From Primula veris (Eukaryota; Streptophyta; Magnoliopsida; Ericales; Primulaceae): a stretch of 64,000 nucleotides of DNA. Position 1 is the stretch's first letter. Each line of letters opens with the position of its first letter. Below the pieces are notes generated by a model. It was not told the DNA's origin. It did not search any database and was given only the letters and a program-made list of their open reading frames with translations. The DNA lies in assembly GCA_963682055.1 (NCBI GenBank), contig OY821740.1:30830795-30894794 (forward strand), in the 5' to 3' direction. The translations under genes were made by a program, and so were the position numbers. Shown one piece after another: positions 11,173-23,787 of the stretch.

Positions 11173-13785
11173 TCATAAGCGTCGAGCACGTATTGGATAC
11201 GGACACTTACGACAATCATGTCCTCGCCCTTGACAACTAGAACATCTCATAAGTGCTCGTCTCTCCGACTGATCCATACCATTATGAATACGAGTAGATC
11301 TTGGACGACCCCTTTCTCTTAAAAGAGTAACATCCGGAAGAAATAATCTATCACATGAATCCCAATAGTCTTGATGCCGAAGAGGACAAAATTGCGCCGA
11401 GTACGTACCTTCGTATGATTCAAGACTGTAATATTTTACTATGTAAGCTTTCCAATCAAGACGGTTTGCAGCGCATACGGAAAACACATGTGAACAAGGG
11501 ATTCCATCACTCTGCCACTTACCGTAATCGCATTGCCAAAGTGAAAAGTCGACAACTTGAGTATTGCCTCCCCTGGAATTTCTTGAACTTGTACACACGG
11601 AATAAACCCCTCTTTCATAATCGAAAGTAACATTGGTATGACCAATGTCCGACCTACGTTTCTCTAAAATTTTGAGGATATTGGGACCATATCTTGTGCC
11701 GCTGTTTCTCATTCCGATTACTATCTTTTTCCGCTCGCAAAAATAGTGTACCAACTTATAGAAAATAAGCTGCACAGCAGCAGTGATTGGTAAATTACGA
11801 GCAGCTTTTAAAACATTATTGAAAATTTCAGCCATGTTTGTGGTCATGTTACCATGTCGCCTCCCTTTATCATGAAAATATGACCATTTTTCCGCAGGCT
11901 CTTTTATCAACCATTGATATGCTTGAGGATTCATCACTTTTATTGCTTCCATGATTCTTTTCAATTTTCTTTCTTGTAATTACCAAATGGCGTTCTCCAC
12001 TAACTTGTGTTAGTCAGGATCTCCTTTGAAAGCTTTCTTAAAATTATCCAAAAAATGATTTGAACAATATCGATGAACAAAACCTTGACCACGCCAAACT
12101 CCTCTCACTGCACTTAGAATACCAGCATGTCTATCCGAAATTAGACAAATATTCACGCGCTCTTTAATCACATGTCGCATAATGTTACAAAGAAAATAGC
12201 TCCACGAAATTGTACTCTCCTCAGCAACAAATGCACAACCAATGGGAAAAACATGATTATCTGCATCCGATGCCATGGCCAACAAAATCTTACCTTTATA
12301 CTTCCCATATAAGTGAGTAGCATCAATAGCGATAACTGGCCTACAATACTGAAATGCATCAATAACGGCCTTAAATGTGAAGAAAAATCTGTTCAATACC
12401 TCACCCACTGGATTTCCTACCACATCGTAAACTGGCGTTGTCTCATAAGAAGCTACGGTACCGGGATTATACTTTTGAAGCGCTTTCATAAATTTAGGTA
12501 AAACCTTATACGAGTCTTCCCAATTACCAAATATCTCTGCGATTGCTTTTTGTTTACCCAAATAAGCTTTTTTGTATGAAACTGACATTTCAAAGCGGGC
12601 ATTCACAATCTCTTTAACTAATGAAATCTTCATCATAGGATTAGTTGTGATGGCATTTCGAATGGTTTGGGCAACAAGATTGGAATCTAACTGTGGATGA
12701 TCAGTTGTAAGCTCGGCATGAATGCATGTATGAGGACCGTTGTACACCGACACTTCAAAAAATCCATGTTTCTTTCTTAGTGAAGCTCGTAGTTTCCATT
12801 TGCATTTTTGAGTTTCGGCCAGTTTACAACGAATTTCCCAAAATTTTGCCTTCGAACTTTTCGTGCAAAAATGGATGTTACGTTTGATTGACCAAAGTTT
12901 TATTCCCTTTTTCAACATTTCTTTATTCCTAAATAAAAGACCAATAAAATGATCATTAACTTGAGGATCCCAAAATCCAGGATACATCATATAATTTCGT
13001 CTCTGGTTACTATAATTTTCTTGAGTGTCGAACGGTTCATTAAACAAACTTGACATTGGTTGATGCATAGGAATTTCATCGGGAATAGTATTATTCGGCA
13101 ATTGTGACCCACTTGATTGGTCGTTTTCATCCTCATCCATATACAAGCCCATTTCAGATGATAATTCTTCGTAGTCAACTTCTTGTACATTTTCTTCGTC
13201 ATCGTCAGACTCGTATTCGCTAATATTGACGTCCGGATCTTCATTCTCTGGTTCATCCCCAAATTCTATCGACCAACCAATATTATCTGCCAATCGACAC
13301 ACTGCATCCAAATGTGTCAAATCTGGTTCGTTGTTCTCAGAATATACCTCTGGCATTGGCTCTTTTCGAATGGGTGTTCTACTTGATGTACCGATTTCAT
13401 TAGTGGAAAGAATATTATAATACAACCCGTAATCTTGATCAGAAGAGTAAACTTGCTCAATTTCAACATATAACTCTATAAACGTTCTTTCATTTTCATC
13501 TATTAACTCAAGCATGGTTTCCAACGAATCATTATCATCAACAGCCAATCGCATATATTTAAACTCAGTAAGTGTAGTCAGATATGGATAACGACATGTT
13601 AAACTCAAACGATTTGAAGTCGATGATACATCAAGTTCCTTAAACAATTTTTCCAAAAATTTGTCGTATGTCGTGTTTCTAGATACCTTAAAATTTTTTT
13701 TATAAGAAATATCATAAGATAACCCCTCGCTAATAGTTTCCATTATCGTACCTCCCCAATAACACATAATTGTAGGATTTTTCAT
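11173..13785 (-). pseudogene. MULE transposase, interrupted by two in-frame stops
   Basis: The first part (13785-12010, about 591 codons from an ATG at 13783-13785) has an N-terminal MuDR-like region, an acidic stretch, a cysteine-containing DNA-binding-type segment and the start of the DDE catalytic core. The first Asp lies in AIDATHLYGKYKG and the second in LISDRHAG. After GDPD come TAA and, 11 codons later in the same frame, a second TAA. The frame then continues (11964-11173) with the catalytic Glu in TTNMAEIFN, a SWIM-type zinc finger (C-x11-C-S-H visible; the second Cys of the usual CxC is Tyr here) and a C-terminal CCHC knuckle CSSCQGRGHDCRKC. The stops separate the two Asp from the Glu, so neither piece alone carries the triad. 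The gap between pieces is far too short for a plant intron. Confidence 0.9.
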
Positions 13786-13969
13786 TTTGATAACCACACG
13801 GTAAAACTATCAATTTTACTCAAATAATACTCCAACAACACAAAATATTGAGCTTTTACCTGTTTTGGAAGAGATCTGAGATTTGCCCTAAAATGATCTA
13901 AGAGCTCTGTTTTTTTTTTTTTTTACAGTGGTCTGGGAAATGAGATGAGTTTTTTTAAATAGGAAGTAT

Positions 13970-14226
13970 TTCACAATAAAAACGACCGATCGAAATGTAC
14001 AGAACGACCGATCGTTTTTGGTCTGAAAAACGACCGATCGAATTGGACAAAACGACCGATCGTTTTTGGTCCAAATTGTTCCAGAGAGTTCATGATAAAA
14101 ACGACCGGTCGTTTTTATCATTTCGATCGGTCGTTTTTCGAAAGTAGACCATTTTGAGAATATTACAGAAAGGTAGCCAATTCTGGGATTTTTGGGTTGC
14201 TACTGTACCATTTTGGCAAAAAACTC
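13970..14226 (-). repeat. MULE right terminal inverted repeat
   Basis: Reverse complement of the left terminus, about 257 bp, followed directly by ATCCCGGAC. It carries one more CGATCGGTCG unit than the left end. Confidence 0.9.
13979..14140. repeat. Array of CGATCGGTCG near-palindromes, right cluster
   Basis: Copies of the near-palindrome lie in the right terminal inverted repeat, within about 100-200 bp upstream of the transposase start on the minus strand. The array could therefore act both as a transposase-binding region and as promoter-proximal sequence; this is inference. Confidence 0.88.
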
Positions 14227-14760
14227 ATCCCGGACCTTTACGGGCCGAGCCAAACCTATGCCGGCCTTGAGAAGCGTATTGAGTACGCTTCTTCAATTAA
14301 TGTTGCTGCTCCCTAAAGGGGCCCCTCAACGTTTTATCGACGTGATCCAACCACAGGCCAACAACTGTGAGTTATGTTCAAGGACTGTACCCTTGTTAGA
14401 GCCTTAAATAGCCCTAACGCCGTTAGATTAATATTGGACGGTACAGTGATCCAAGAGCTGAAATGTCTCGAATGAGACTATAAATATACCCCCTAACACT
14501 ACTTAAGGGGGACAGAAAAAAAGAGAGGAGAGATAAAGCCAGAAGAACCCGGCCTACCTAATCATACCCCGTTGAACCTGATACAACGCTACGTAACCGG
14601 CCCGACCCCGCCAACTCTTTAGCTAAACCTTCGCCTTCAGTTACTTGTGTTCTTTTCCATCGTACTGACTTGACTGTCGGAGAGGGAAAGTCTGGTATCA
14701 ACCCGGACCCCCTGTTCGTTGTTTGTGCATGTACGACAAGAACTCGTCATCGAAGCATAC
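14227..14760. mobile_element. Right part of the LTR fragment hosting the MULE
   Basis: The sequence continues from 7838 across the 9-bp duplication. It contains a TATA-type stretch (ACTATAAATATACC, about 14480) followed by a purine-rich leader, and near 14665 a GACTTGACTGTCGGAGAGGG block of the kind seen near the 3' end of plant Ty3/gypsy LTRs. The 3' boundary is uncertain. No internal retrotransposon coding sequence is present, so it is a solo LTR or a truncated relic. Confidence 0.55.
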
Positions 14761-16946
14761 TACATCCTTACCGGACCTCTTAACGACATCGAAACCAATA
14801 TGAGCTGTAAAATAAGCCGAATCTAAAAAGAAAAATAGGTTCGCCAGTAAAATTAGTGGGACCAAAGGAAGTGAAAGAGAGTGTTTTCGGCCATGAGAGT
14901 AGTAAACAGTATATACATATATCAAAACAAATTCAAACCAAATGGAGTAATTTTTTAATATAATCATTGATACAAAATATTAATTGGTCAATTATAGTGT
15001 CGCACATTTATAGCCCTACATGCTTCTGCGCCTCTGTGGTGCCAGTTGATGTCTGTCATAGTGGATCTTTGGCTGCGATCTGCTAAATAATGTATTGTGG
15101 TATGGTATATAAATCACGTCGCGTAATAAAAATTCAATTTACTAAAAATAAAAAAAATAAAAAATTAATTAATATTAATTAAATTTAGGGTAGACTCAAA
15201 CTAGAGTTCCAATATATTTATTTGAGTTTTTAATAGATTGAATTTTTATTACGTGGCTTAATTTGTATCATTAACGTATGTATTAATCAAAATTAGTTCA
15301 TAAAACAAAATTCCTCTTGGTTAACCAATTATAGAATATTGATTTCTTGATGCTAGCTTCTACTTGGAACATGTTTACAGTATATATTTATATTGCTTCT
15401 TTCTGTTTATATTTTTATAATTCCATCTCTGTCTCCAAAAACCTGATTTTATTTTATTTAATCGGATGTGTTTTTATTCCATGTGTTTATAGTGTTTTGT
15501 AGTACTCCATTATTGTATACATCTTTTAAACCTACAATATTTAACTGGAATAATGAGTTGGGTAATTTTAGTTAGAAACACGTGAAGCATCTTATTTCCA
15601 AATTGCCTATGTCATGGTTAAACATTTCAAGATAGATACATTTAAAAAAAAAAAAAAAAAACCAAAAAAATACAAAACTCCCTAGTTCTATTATCTACAT
15701 AAACAATCGCACATATTCTTATTCTCACACCGTCTTCATCCTCTATTTCTTTCTATCTCCACCAAAAGAATATTAGGTTAACAAGCTAAATTGTATCTCC
15801 ACTTCACGGTCTTTTTTACATGGCATGCATGTTCCTTGTTCTATGATATTCCCTTCTTTACTTTTGGGTATATTAAATTATATTCTTGTATTACAATAAT
15901 TTATAGGACATATTTTCCCTGTAAAATCCACTCAATCTGCAAAAAGTTATAATAATTATATCAATCTAGAGAAACAAGAATAAGTTTGAAGGGTTTAACT
16001 TTGAATGATAAAAAAATCATCATGTATATCTACATAAATCAAATTTGATTCAAACAACAGAGGTACAGTGATTGATATATATATATATATATATATTTTA
16101 AATTTGATGCAATTTTAATTTTTAATTGATATAATTTTTTAAATTAATATAATATTTATTAATGAATGAAATTTTCAAGTTAATCTTATATATATATATA
16201 TTTTGTTAAATATTAAAACTAATCAACACTCTACAATCTCACACTTATAAATTTGATCGGTCGCTCCTCACATATCAACTGTCACTTACACTTTTAAACC
16301 AACACATATAAACCAAAATCGATAAACAATCTCTTAGGAATTGAAGACAAAAACATTTAAGCTTATGTTATTTGCATATATATAGTACAGTGTATTACAA
16401 TATCAATAAACCAGTTTTCAAACTTATATTACGTGAAAAAGCTAAAATGTTTCAAGTTAGATTTCGTGCAGTTAGGCCTTAATTTAGATTACTAATCAAT
16501 TTTCTAACCAAACAATGTCTTCAATTATCCAATAAATAAAGCAATTTCAGCTCCCACTTGATGTCTTGATGACAACCACCACATGTCAATTAGTCATGTA
16601 CGATTTGGCATTTAATGCTAATTATTAAAGATTAACGACTACATTATTTTTCTTAAGAATAGATTATAAAACCATATTAAACAAAACGACTAGAATCTGT
16701 AACACACCTCCAAAAGTACATATAAATAGAATTGAAAACTTGATGAGAAATCGTTAACAGCTAATTGCTAGCTTTTGCACTACAAAATCCCCGCGTTCCC
16801 TATTTGTCACACTAGACTAGAAACAACCCATTAATCCTACGAATTTGCCACGGTTTCTACTTTTCTCATATATACCAATATATCATCTCATAAATAACCC
16901 AACCTTCACTCACAAATTTCCTTAAATCTCCCCAAAGTTACACACC
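14761..16946. other. Intergenic region upstream of the ERF gene
   Basis: AT-rich sequence with no convincing gene. It holds a hairpin repeat (15100-15275), short (TA)n tracts near 16071-16096 and 16188-16200, and presumably the ERF promoter. CTCATAAATAACC near 16886 is a possible TATA-like element, followed by a pyrimidine-rich stretch that would suit a 5' leader. No specific cis-element is claimed. Confidence 0.5.
15100..15275. mobile_element. Hairpin/MITE relic
   Basis: The left arm (ATCACGTCGCGTAATAAAAATTCAAT type) pairs with a right arm whose complement reads GCCACGTAATAAAAATTCAAT, around an AT-rich centre. The outer parts match more loosely. It is probably a decayed MITE; no clear target duplication. 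Confidence 0.45.

Positions 16947-17005
<59 letters not shown>
16947..17005. repeat. (TA)n(CA)n microsatellite abutting the ERF start codon
   Basis: An interrupted (TA)n tract (about 47 bp) passes into (CA)n and ends directly at the ATG (17006). It lies in the expected 5' leader, so the base directly upstream of the start codon is part of the repeat. Confidence 0.95.
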
Positions 17006-17006
<1 letters not shown>

Positions 17007-17863
17007 TGGCTGATCCTAATATGCACCAGGTGGACCCATCAGATACTCCCATTTCAACTACTAGTACAAGAGAAAATACTACTCTTTCACCTAAACCACT
17101 TGTCCTACCATTAGTCCCATCAACTCCAGGATTTATTAGCCCTAGAGAAGGGCCGGGTCAATCCTTATCTACTACTACCATTATTTCCCCTCGAGACCCG
17201 AACCCTTTTACAAAATGTACTATCGGGCCGGGTCAATCCTCTTCCGGAAACGTTTCTTCATCTAAGAGCCCGAAACCATATACTAGAGTTGGAACCGGGT
17301 CGAGTCAAAATGTTATCTCCCCTAGAAGCACGAAACCTACTAGAGGTGGTAGCGGGTCGGGTCAACTCGTTAACGGGAAGCACACGTTTTATAAAGGTAT
17401 CCGGTGCCGGAATGGGAAGTGGGTGTCGGAGATCCGTGAGCCACGCAAGACGACTCGTGTCTGGCTCGGAACCTATCCGACCCCAGAGATGGCCGCCGCC
17501 GCCTACGACGTTGCGGCAATGATGCTGAAGGGCCGGGAGGCGGAGCTGAATTTCCGGGACTTGGTGGGACGATACCCTGTCCCGGAATCTGCTTCGCCTG
17601 CTCATATTAGAGCGGCAGCTGTCAAGGCTGCCGCTCTTTTGGCAGTGCCTGCAGCAACTGCTGGCGAGAACGTTGTTTCCGCCAACACTCTGCAAACCAC
17701 TGGGCAAGAATATATCGATGAGGAAGATTTTTTCAACCTTCCGAATCTACTAAATGATATGGCAGAGGGAATGATGATTAGTCCTCCGCGGATGAAGTCG
17801 TTATCGTCGGATGATGACTCCGAAGGGAACTCTGATGGGGAGAGGCTTTGGAGCTATGTATGA
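17006..17863 (+). CDS. AP2/ERF transcription factor, DREB-type
   Basis: An intronless 285-residue protein. A single AP2/ERF DNA-binding domain spans about residues 128-185, with YKGIRCRNGKW, VSEIREPRKTT, WLGTYPTPEMAAAAYDVAA and LNF recognisable. Val and Glu in WVSEIRE occupy the positions (14 and 19) that typify DREB proteins, which bind DRE/CRT (A/GCCGAC) elements and regulate stress and developmental genes in the nucleus. The segment RCRNGKW is one residue shorter than the common RxRxWGKW form. The domain is followed by PVPESASPAHIRAAAVKAAALL. The acidic C-terminus (EYIDEEDFFNLPNLLNDM; SSDDDSEG) ends in LWSYV, an ending seen in several DREB subgroups and consistent with an activation region. 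The N-terminal 120 residues are low-complexity, with four imperfect repeats of GPGQS...ISPR...KPxT. The start is the only ATG before the domain with an open frame. The exact DREB subgroup is not assigned. Confidence 0.95.
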
Positions 17864-19125
17864 AATGAATTCAAGTGTTAAGCTACTTTTGGTCAGATAC
17901 CTTTTTTCTTGGTCGTGCTAAACTATGATGTGAAATATATGTTTCATCTTTTAGTTTGAAAACGAGGGAGCTAAACTCATGGGTTCATGATTTTATATAG
18001 ACCAAGAGAAAATGCAATTCTACGATGCTCTTTTTTACCACAAAAAATGCCTTATGAAACTTTGTAAAAAAAGTGTGGCTTTTTAATGCTTGTGGCTTGT
18101 TAAACATAATGAGTGAGTGAAGTGTAATACTGCGTGTTTAATTATATTTTGATCAACAATGAGGGCTAAGCTTATATTGCTTTAATTAAAGCATAAAGTG
18201 TCGATCCTCTATTTTCTGTATTGTACTTGTACATACTACTCCAAGAGAGATGTGAATTAGGTTAGCTTCACCTTATCCAAAATCAAGTATATGAAGCTGT
18301 ACATTAGCACTTTTATACATGTGTGACCGTATATATCTGATTCATTTGTCTAAGCTGTACTTTCGTATGAACGGGCGTGTTAGGACTTAAGATTAAAAGT
18401 AAAATATCGAGAAAAAAGCTTCATATACAGTGATTAAATCGAAAAAACGACCAAAAAAATTATACTATAAAAACAATGGCAAAGGGGAAAATATGAGATT
18501 ACTAGTAGAAGCTGCTAATAAAAATATTATCGTAGCAAATTCGCTATTTGGAATTTTAATAAACCACCCAATCCCCCCAAAAAAACTGGTATATTGTTTT
18601 TCATCAAATTTTTTTTTTTTTCCTTCAAACAAAAATCACAATATCACAATTGAGTAAAAATATCGCTACTTAATTTGGAAAAGGTATATATTTATTCCCA
18701 AAAAAAAAAAATCTTCAAAAAATAATTGATGTCAACATGAAAAATCCTCTTTCTTGAGGAAAACAATTCCTGCAAAACAACATTTTTAATTAAGGCAGTT
18801 CTTTTTAAGAAAATCTGCTCTTCAGAAGAAGATAAAATGTGTATTACCCGGAAACAAATTAGAAGGCAATTTTGCAGTAAATGTATATTCTGTTTTTCCT
18901 ACAAAAAGGATTTTTGTTTTAAAAAATAATTAAAGACAATCTAAACTATAAATGGGTTTTTTCTCAAATTATAAAGCGCCAAAACATATCAATTTAAAAA
19001 ATTGTTTTAATAGTTTTAAAAAAAAAATATATGTTTCAGTAGCTTATACAACAAGAGAAGGCTTGTTGCTCATTGGTAATAACATAATATCAACAATTTA
19101 TGTTGTAAATTTAGCTACGTATATA

Positions 19126-19760
19126 TATTTAGGGGATGCAAACGAACCAAACCGTTCATGAATATGTCGTGTTCAGTTCTTTAACACATCAGTCATGTTC
19201 GTACGATAAATAAACGAGGCGAACATGAACATAAATTTAACGCTAGTTACGAATATAAACACAACACTGTTTGTTCATTAAGAGTTCGGTTCAGTTCGAA
19301 AAGTGAGTATTCATTAGTATTATAGATTATAGACTACGATATGTATTATTTGATAAAAAATGATGTAAGAAATAAGTTTTGCAAGACAACAATATCTTGA
19401 AAGCTCATATCATATGAAATATTTTCTACATACGAATCAAGTTTAAAAAGAAGGCGCATCATCGGAGGTCCAAATATTGATAAATTTAATAGAGGTTTAG
19501 ACAAATATGAATATTCATATATTGAGGCGATAATATATATACTAACTTTATAACGAGTCTACACTCAATTGCTAAGACTTATATATTTTGTTAACCAACC
19601 TTTCTTAAACATATGGCGATATTTTACACTCTAGCTAAATTATAAAGCCTCTTTCTTCAGCATTGGATTTGTGTTCGGTTGTTTATAAATAAGAACCGAA
19701 CAAACATTCTGAATTAAAGAACGAATAACATGAACAGTGCCCTGTTCGTATAGCCAGGGA
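19126..19760. repeat. Dispersed-repeat relic with GAACCGAAC/GTTCATGAAC words
   Basis: The left part (GGGGATGCAAACGAACCAAA..., repeated GTTCATGAAC/GAACATGAAC words) and the right part (TTCGGTTGTTTATAAATAAGAACCGAACAAAC and ...AACATGAACAGTGCCCTGTTCG) resemble ends of the common plant repeat that begins 'GGGGTG...CGAACCGAACCG'. The interior is AT-rich. Boundaries and superfamily are unresolved. Confidence 0.4.
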
Positions 19761-20426
19761 CGTCCCCGGTGTATATTGGACCAATGCAATGGATTTGATC
19801 CTCCAAAATAGTTAGGTCCTATTTTTTTCATTACCTATTAAATTACTAAAATAATCTGATTTTTTTAATAAAAAAATAAAGAAATAAATTACATGTTAGG
19901 TCACACCAAGGAAAAACAAAGTTACAAAGACTACATACTCATTCATATACGCATAGAGTTACGAGTACAGATGTAACAAACCCATCCTTTTAAACTTTTA
20001 CAAATTCAATTTTTTTTTTACTAACAAGTTCTACATCGATTCCGTGACTCCCGTCACCCAATAGTGGCTTTGATTGGTATAGTATAATCTCCCTCTATAT
20101 ATATATGCACACACATATGTTTTAGTATTGTAAACTTTTAATTAGGATTTAATTGGTGAAGTTAAAAAGATTTATACTTTTCATTATAGATCATCAATTA
20201 ATTCAATTTACGTCAGTTAGCTCAAATCATTTGTGTGAATTTTGAAAATTATCAATTGAGAAAAATATGTTGGTAAACTTGATATCACGGATTTACTTAC
20301 TACGTTTTACTCATGAAAAAGCAAGTTATAGGGTTATGATTTGAACTTTTATTGTTATTCTTAACTTAATGTTATTTAGTTTTATTAGGTGTGAATGACT
20401 TTTAAAAGGTTGAACTTGAGTGGTAA

Positions 20427-20434
<8 letters not shown>

Positions 20435-20503
<69 letters not shown>
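20435..20503. repeat. (TA)n microsatellite, about 69 bp
   Basis: An uninterrupted TA dinucleotide run. It forms a perfect self-complementary stretch and is likely polymorphic and prone to assembly error. Confidence 0.97.
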
Positions 20504-20506
<3 letters not shown>

Positions 20507-21550
20507 TCTTTTGACTGATATATTTTATTTACATTAGAGTTAATATTGAGTAGCTATTTTATTTGTTCATCCAAACTGCTGGATACGACAATGCCTATAG
20601 CGACACAATAATAACCACAGCGTCTATTTGCTATCTGGACATTTTTTTTTGTAGTGTTATATTTTACAAAGATTGATTATTTAGGTACTTTATGGAAAAA
20701 ACTAAAGGCTCGTTTAATCATTTATTTGCAGTCAAATCTGTCAACGGATATTCAAACCGCTAGATGATGTAAAGAAATGCTACCTTTTCTGCTTTTAAAA
20801 CTGTTGCTATTTAAAGCCATATGTACAAATTATATATTGTACATTAGTAAAAAAAAAAGTTACATTTATTAATGAAATTTGTATATTTTGTCTCTTTTCA
20901 ACAATTTTTTAGTGGCTGGTTTAATAACTTTCTTAAACTGTACATGCTGGATTGTTACTTTTTTTTAACTTCACAATTTAAGTTTAAAAATTTTCATCAA
21001 AAAGAAACGGCGGTACTAAGTCAATGTTGCTACCTAAAGGAATATCTTTTAATATATACATCAAATTAAATTGGATTTGTCCCTCGTATTACTAGAATGT
21101 GAAAGAAACGATGTTTTTCAATTTCACTTTCTAGGTTTTTTAACCAATAACGACGTATCCCCTTTTCAAAAAAATTAATAAAAATAAATAACAACGCATC
21201 CCAAAAGTCATGAATACAGTGACCATTCCCCGTATGGAAGTATTTTATGCTGAAATACTATGTTTAAGGCTGTTATATGTACAATCCTTTTTATATTCTC
21301 TCTTACTCAAAGTTAGGTTACAATTTACATAAAAGCATGGTTAGACTTTTATAGTGAATAACCGAGTTGAAAATTTTGACAATGATAATATGTAATCTAG
21401 GTTATGTTATGACTCATTAAAATGGACAGAGCACCAGACTCCTAGTATCAAGTGGAGTACTCAAACTCCACTGTTAACTGCCATAAGATTTAATTAAATA
21501 CATCTCATGGCTTAAACTAAAGTTACAAGTTATATCAAAAAAATATAAGC

Positions 21551-21810
21551 CATAAAAAAACCTTCCAACCCACTAAAAACCCCAAAAAAATGAGAACCGG
21601 CCTAGTTGATACCATCATAAACTTAATTATTAATTTAAATAAAAAAATATTCATAATTTTTTCATCAAATATTGTAAGTAAAAAACAAAATCATAAAACT
21701 AACCTTCTAGTCCAATAAAAACTCAAATAAAAATGGAAAACCCTAGTTAATATCACCCTAAATTTAACTATTTATTAAATTAAAATAATATATTTATATT
21801 TTCATCAAAC
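21551..21810. repeat. Diverged direct duplication, period about 141 bp
   Basis: Two AT-rich direct copies (about 21551-21669 and 21692-21810) share CATAAAA...CCTTC...CCCACTAAAAAC-type openings and a TTTTCATCAAA ending. Non-coding. Confidence 0.5.
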
Positions 21811-22819
21811 TTATTAGTTAATTAATCACTGTGTTGTGTAGTATATCAACGCTGAATTAGAAAAAAAAAAAGACAAATAAAAAAGATTGAGGGAAAGATC
21901 TTTATTCCCATATTAGAATCTTTATATTTTACCCATGTGTCAAAATCAATCAAATATAACGGGTGAAATAAGAAGAGTCTCGGGACTCCTTTTTAAGGGG
22001 GAGTCTGGCTCCCTTTTTGCATTAAAATACATCCTGAGAGAACATTAGACTTTAAAATGACAATATTTTATGAGCTGAGGTAGTTAAAAATTCTATGGTT
22101 AATTACAGAATATATTATATATGTTTAGTAACTGTATTATATGTAAGCATATATTCTACGGTTCTACCCAACCATATTTGTTTGACTTTGTGATGGTTAA
22201 TGAGGGAATAAAACCTGCCCAGATACACCGTTATTCCGTTAAAAGGAATATTAGTCCTAAAGTTATTGAAAAAAATCAATACCTAACCAAAGGAGGTGGT
22301 ACACCCAAAGGAATAATACAAGCTAATGATTAGTTTTTAGTATTTCTTTTATAGAACTTAATCTAACAAGCTGATGTAGCTATTGTAAGTTAGCTATAAT
22401 ATTTCATTAATATTGATTAATAAAAGAGGTAGAGATGACTTCATGATATTCCTGATCGCCACATCTTGACCATTGTATGATATTATCTGTTTTATATCGA
22501 TAACCACAAGAATGTGAAGTCATTTTGTAATATGAAGATAATCTAAAATTTGAGCTAGTTTTGATTGCTCGATCAAGAACATTAATTGAGCTTCCAAAGT
22601 TTACTTTTTAAATTGCTAGGTTCATAATGTTTCAAGATCCATCCGTTCGCTAGTAGTTTCTTTTTGAGTTTCTATGGGACTTTAATATGTTATAACTAGG
22701 AAGAGATAGTGAACGGGTGAATGAGACAATGACGGGAGTATGTTTGGTCATGTTATATAGGTTATGTTTTGGTCATGTTATTAGACTTTTCATATTTATT
22801 TGTAAAAAAAAAAAACGAG

Positions 22820-23036
22820 TTTTTTTTTTCTTCAATCAACATTTTATTTTATTTCTAAAGTGTTTATTCAAAAAATCTGTAAAATTTAACTTTTTATATT
22901 TCTTTGGGGTATTTATTATTTGTTTTGAAAATTTTATAAGGTAGTAATATTAATAAATATATAAAAGTCAAATTTTACAGATATTTTGAACAAACAATTT
23001 ATAAATAAAATAAAAAGTTGATTTAAGTAAAAAATC
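22820..23036. mobile_element. Hairpin MITE-like element
   Basis: A left arm around 22834 (AATCAACATTTTATTTTATTT ... TCTGTAAAATTTAACTTTT) pairs with a right arm ending near 23024 over about 70-80 bp with scattered mismatches. The loop is short and AT-rich. No coding capacity. Termini are diffuse. Confidence 0.6.
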
Positions 23037-23787
23037 TAAAACATTTTATGACTACATATGAAAAAGGCAAAAAACATAACCAAAACATAAGCTATATAAT
23101 ATGGCCAAATGTGAACCCGATTACACAGTACATTTTCCTTTTTGGTAAAGTGTTAACCTTGACCATTTTTCAGTGTTTGCTTAACTTTTTCTTTAACAAA
23201 ATCAAATTGATAACTACCTTGGAAGCAAGGGGAGATACTTTCATCATTTGACTAAGAGTGGTGTTTTTAGGTGCCTCTATAATAATTATTTTTTTGCAAA
23301 ATAGTGTGGTAAAGGATTTATTTAATTTCTATAGAAGAGCTAAGTCTTTGATATATCCATAAAATTACTTAGCTATGGTCTTTTTTTTATATATACTTAT
23401 TTAAACACTTTCTTGTTGCATACTGAATATATATATATTATACTATTAATATAAGAGAACTCAAAAAAGTTTGAGCCTAACCAATTTATTCATTTTTTCA
23501 AAAATATTCATATTATAATTTACTAATTACTCAAATAATTTAATACAATTTAAATAAATAAATATTCATTTTTTCCACACATATCAATTTATCTCCCAAA
23601 CAAATCATCATACATGTATTTTTATATTACTATAACAATAAAACATTATATTTTTACGATATTCATTTCATTATTTTTGTAAACTTTTTGAAAATGTTAA
23701 ATTTATTTGTGCCGGATCATATTTATGCAACTACGTGTTACACACGTAACGCGTGAGCTACGATTATTAGTATATATATATATATAT

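Larger units (their letters stand above)
7839..14226 (-). mobile_element. Mutator-like element (MULE), complete, 6,388 bp
   Basis: Both ends read GAGTTTTTTGCCAAAATGGT inwards and continue as long inverted repeats. The element is flanked by the perfect 9-bp direct duplication ATCCCGGAC (7830-7838 and 14227-14235). A 9-bp duplication and termini beginning with G are hallmarks of Mutator-family transposons. Inside, both genes are on the minus strand: a MULE transposase gene (11173-13785, broken) and a plant-transposon-protein gene (9094-10415, frameshifted). A CGATCGGTCG repeat is clustered at both ends and between the genes. Because the transposase is interrupted, this copy is probably not autonomous, although its ends look intact. 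Confidence 0.93.

Noticed and set aside
17258..17707. 149-codon minus-strand ORF
   Set aside because: Shadow of the GC-rich AP2 coding region on the other strand.
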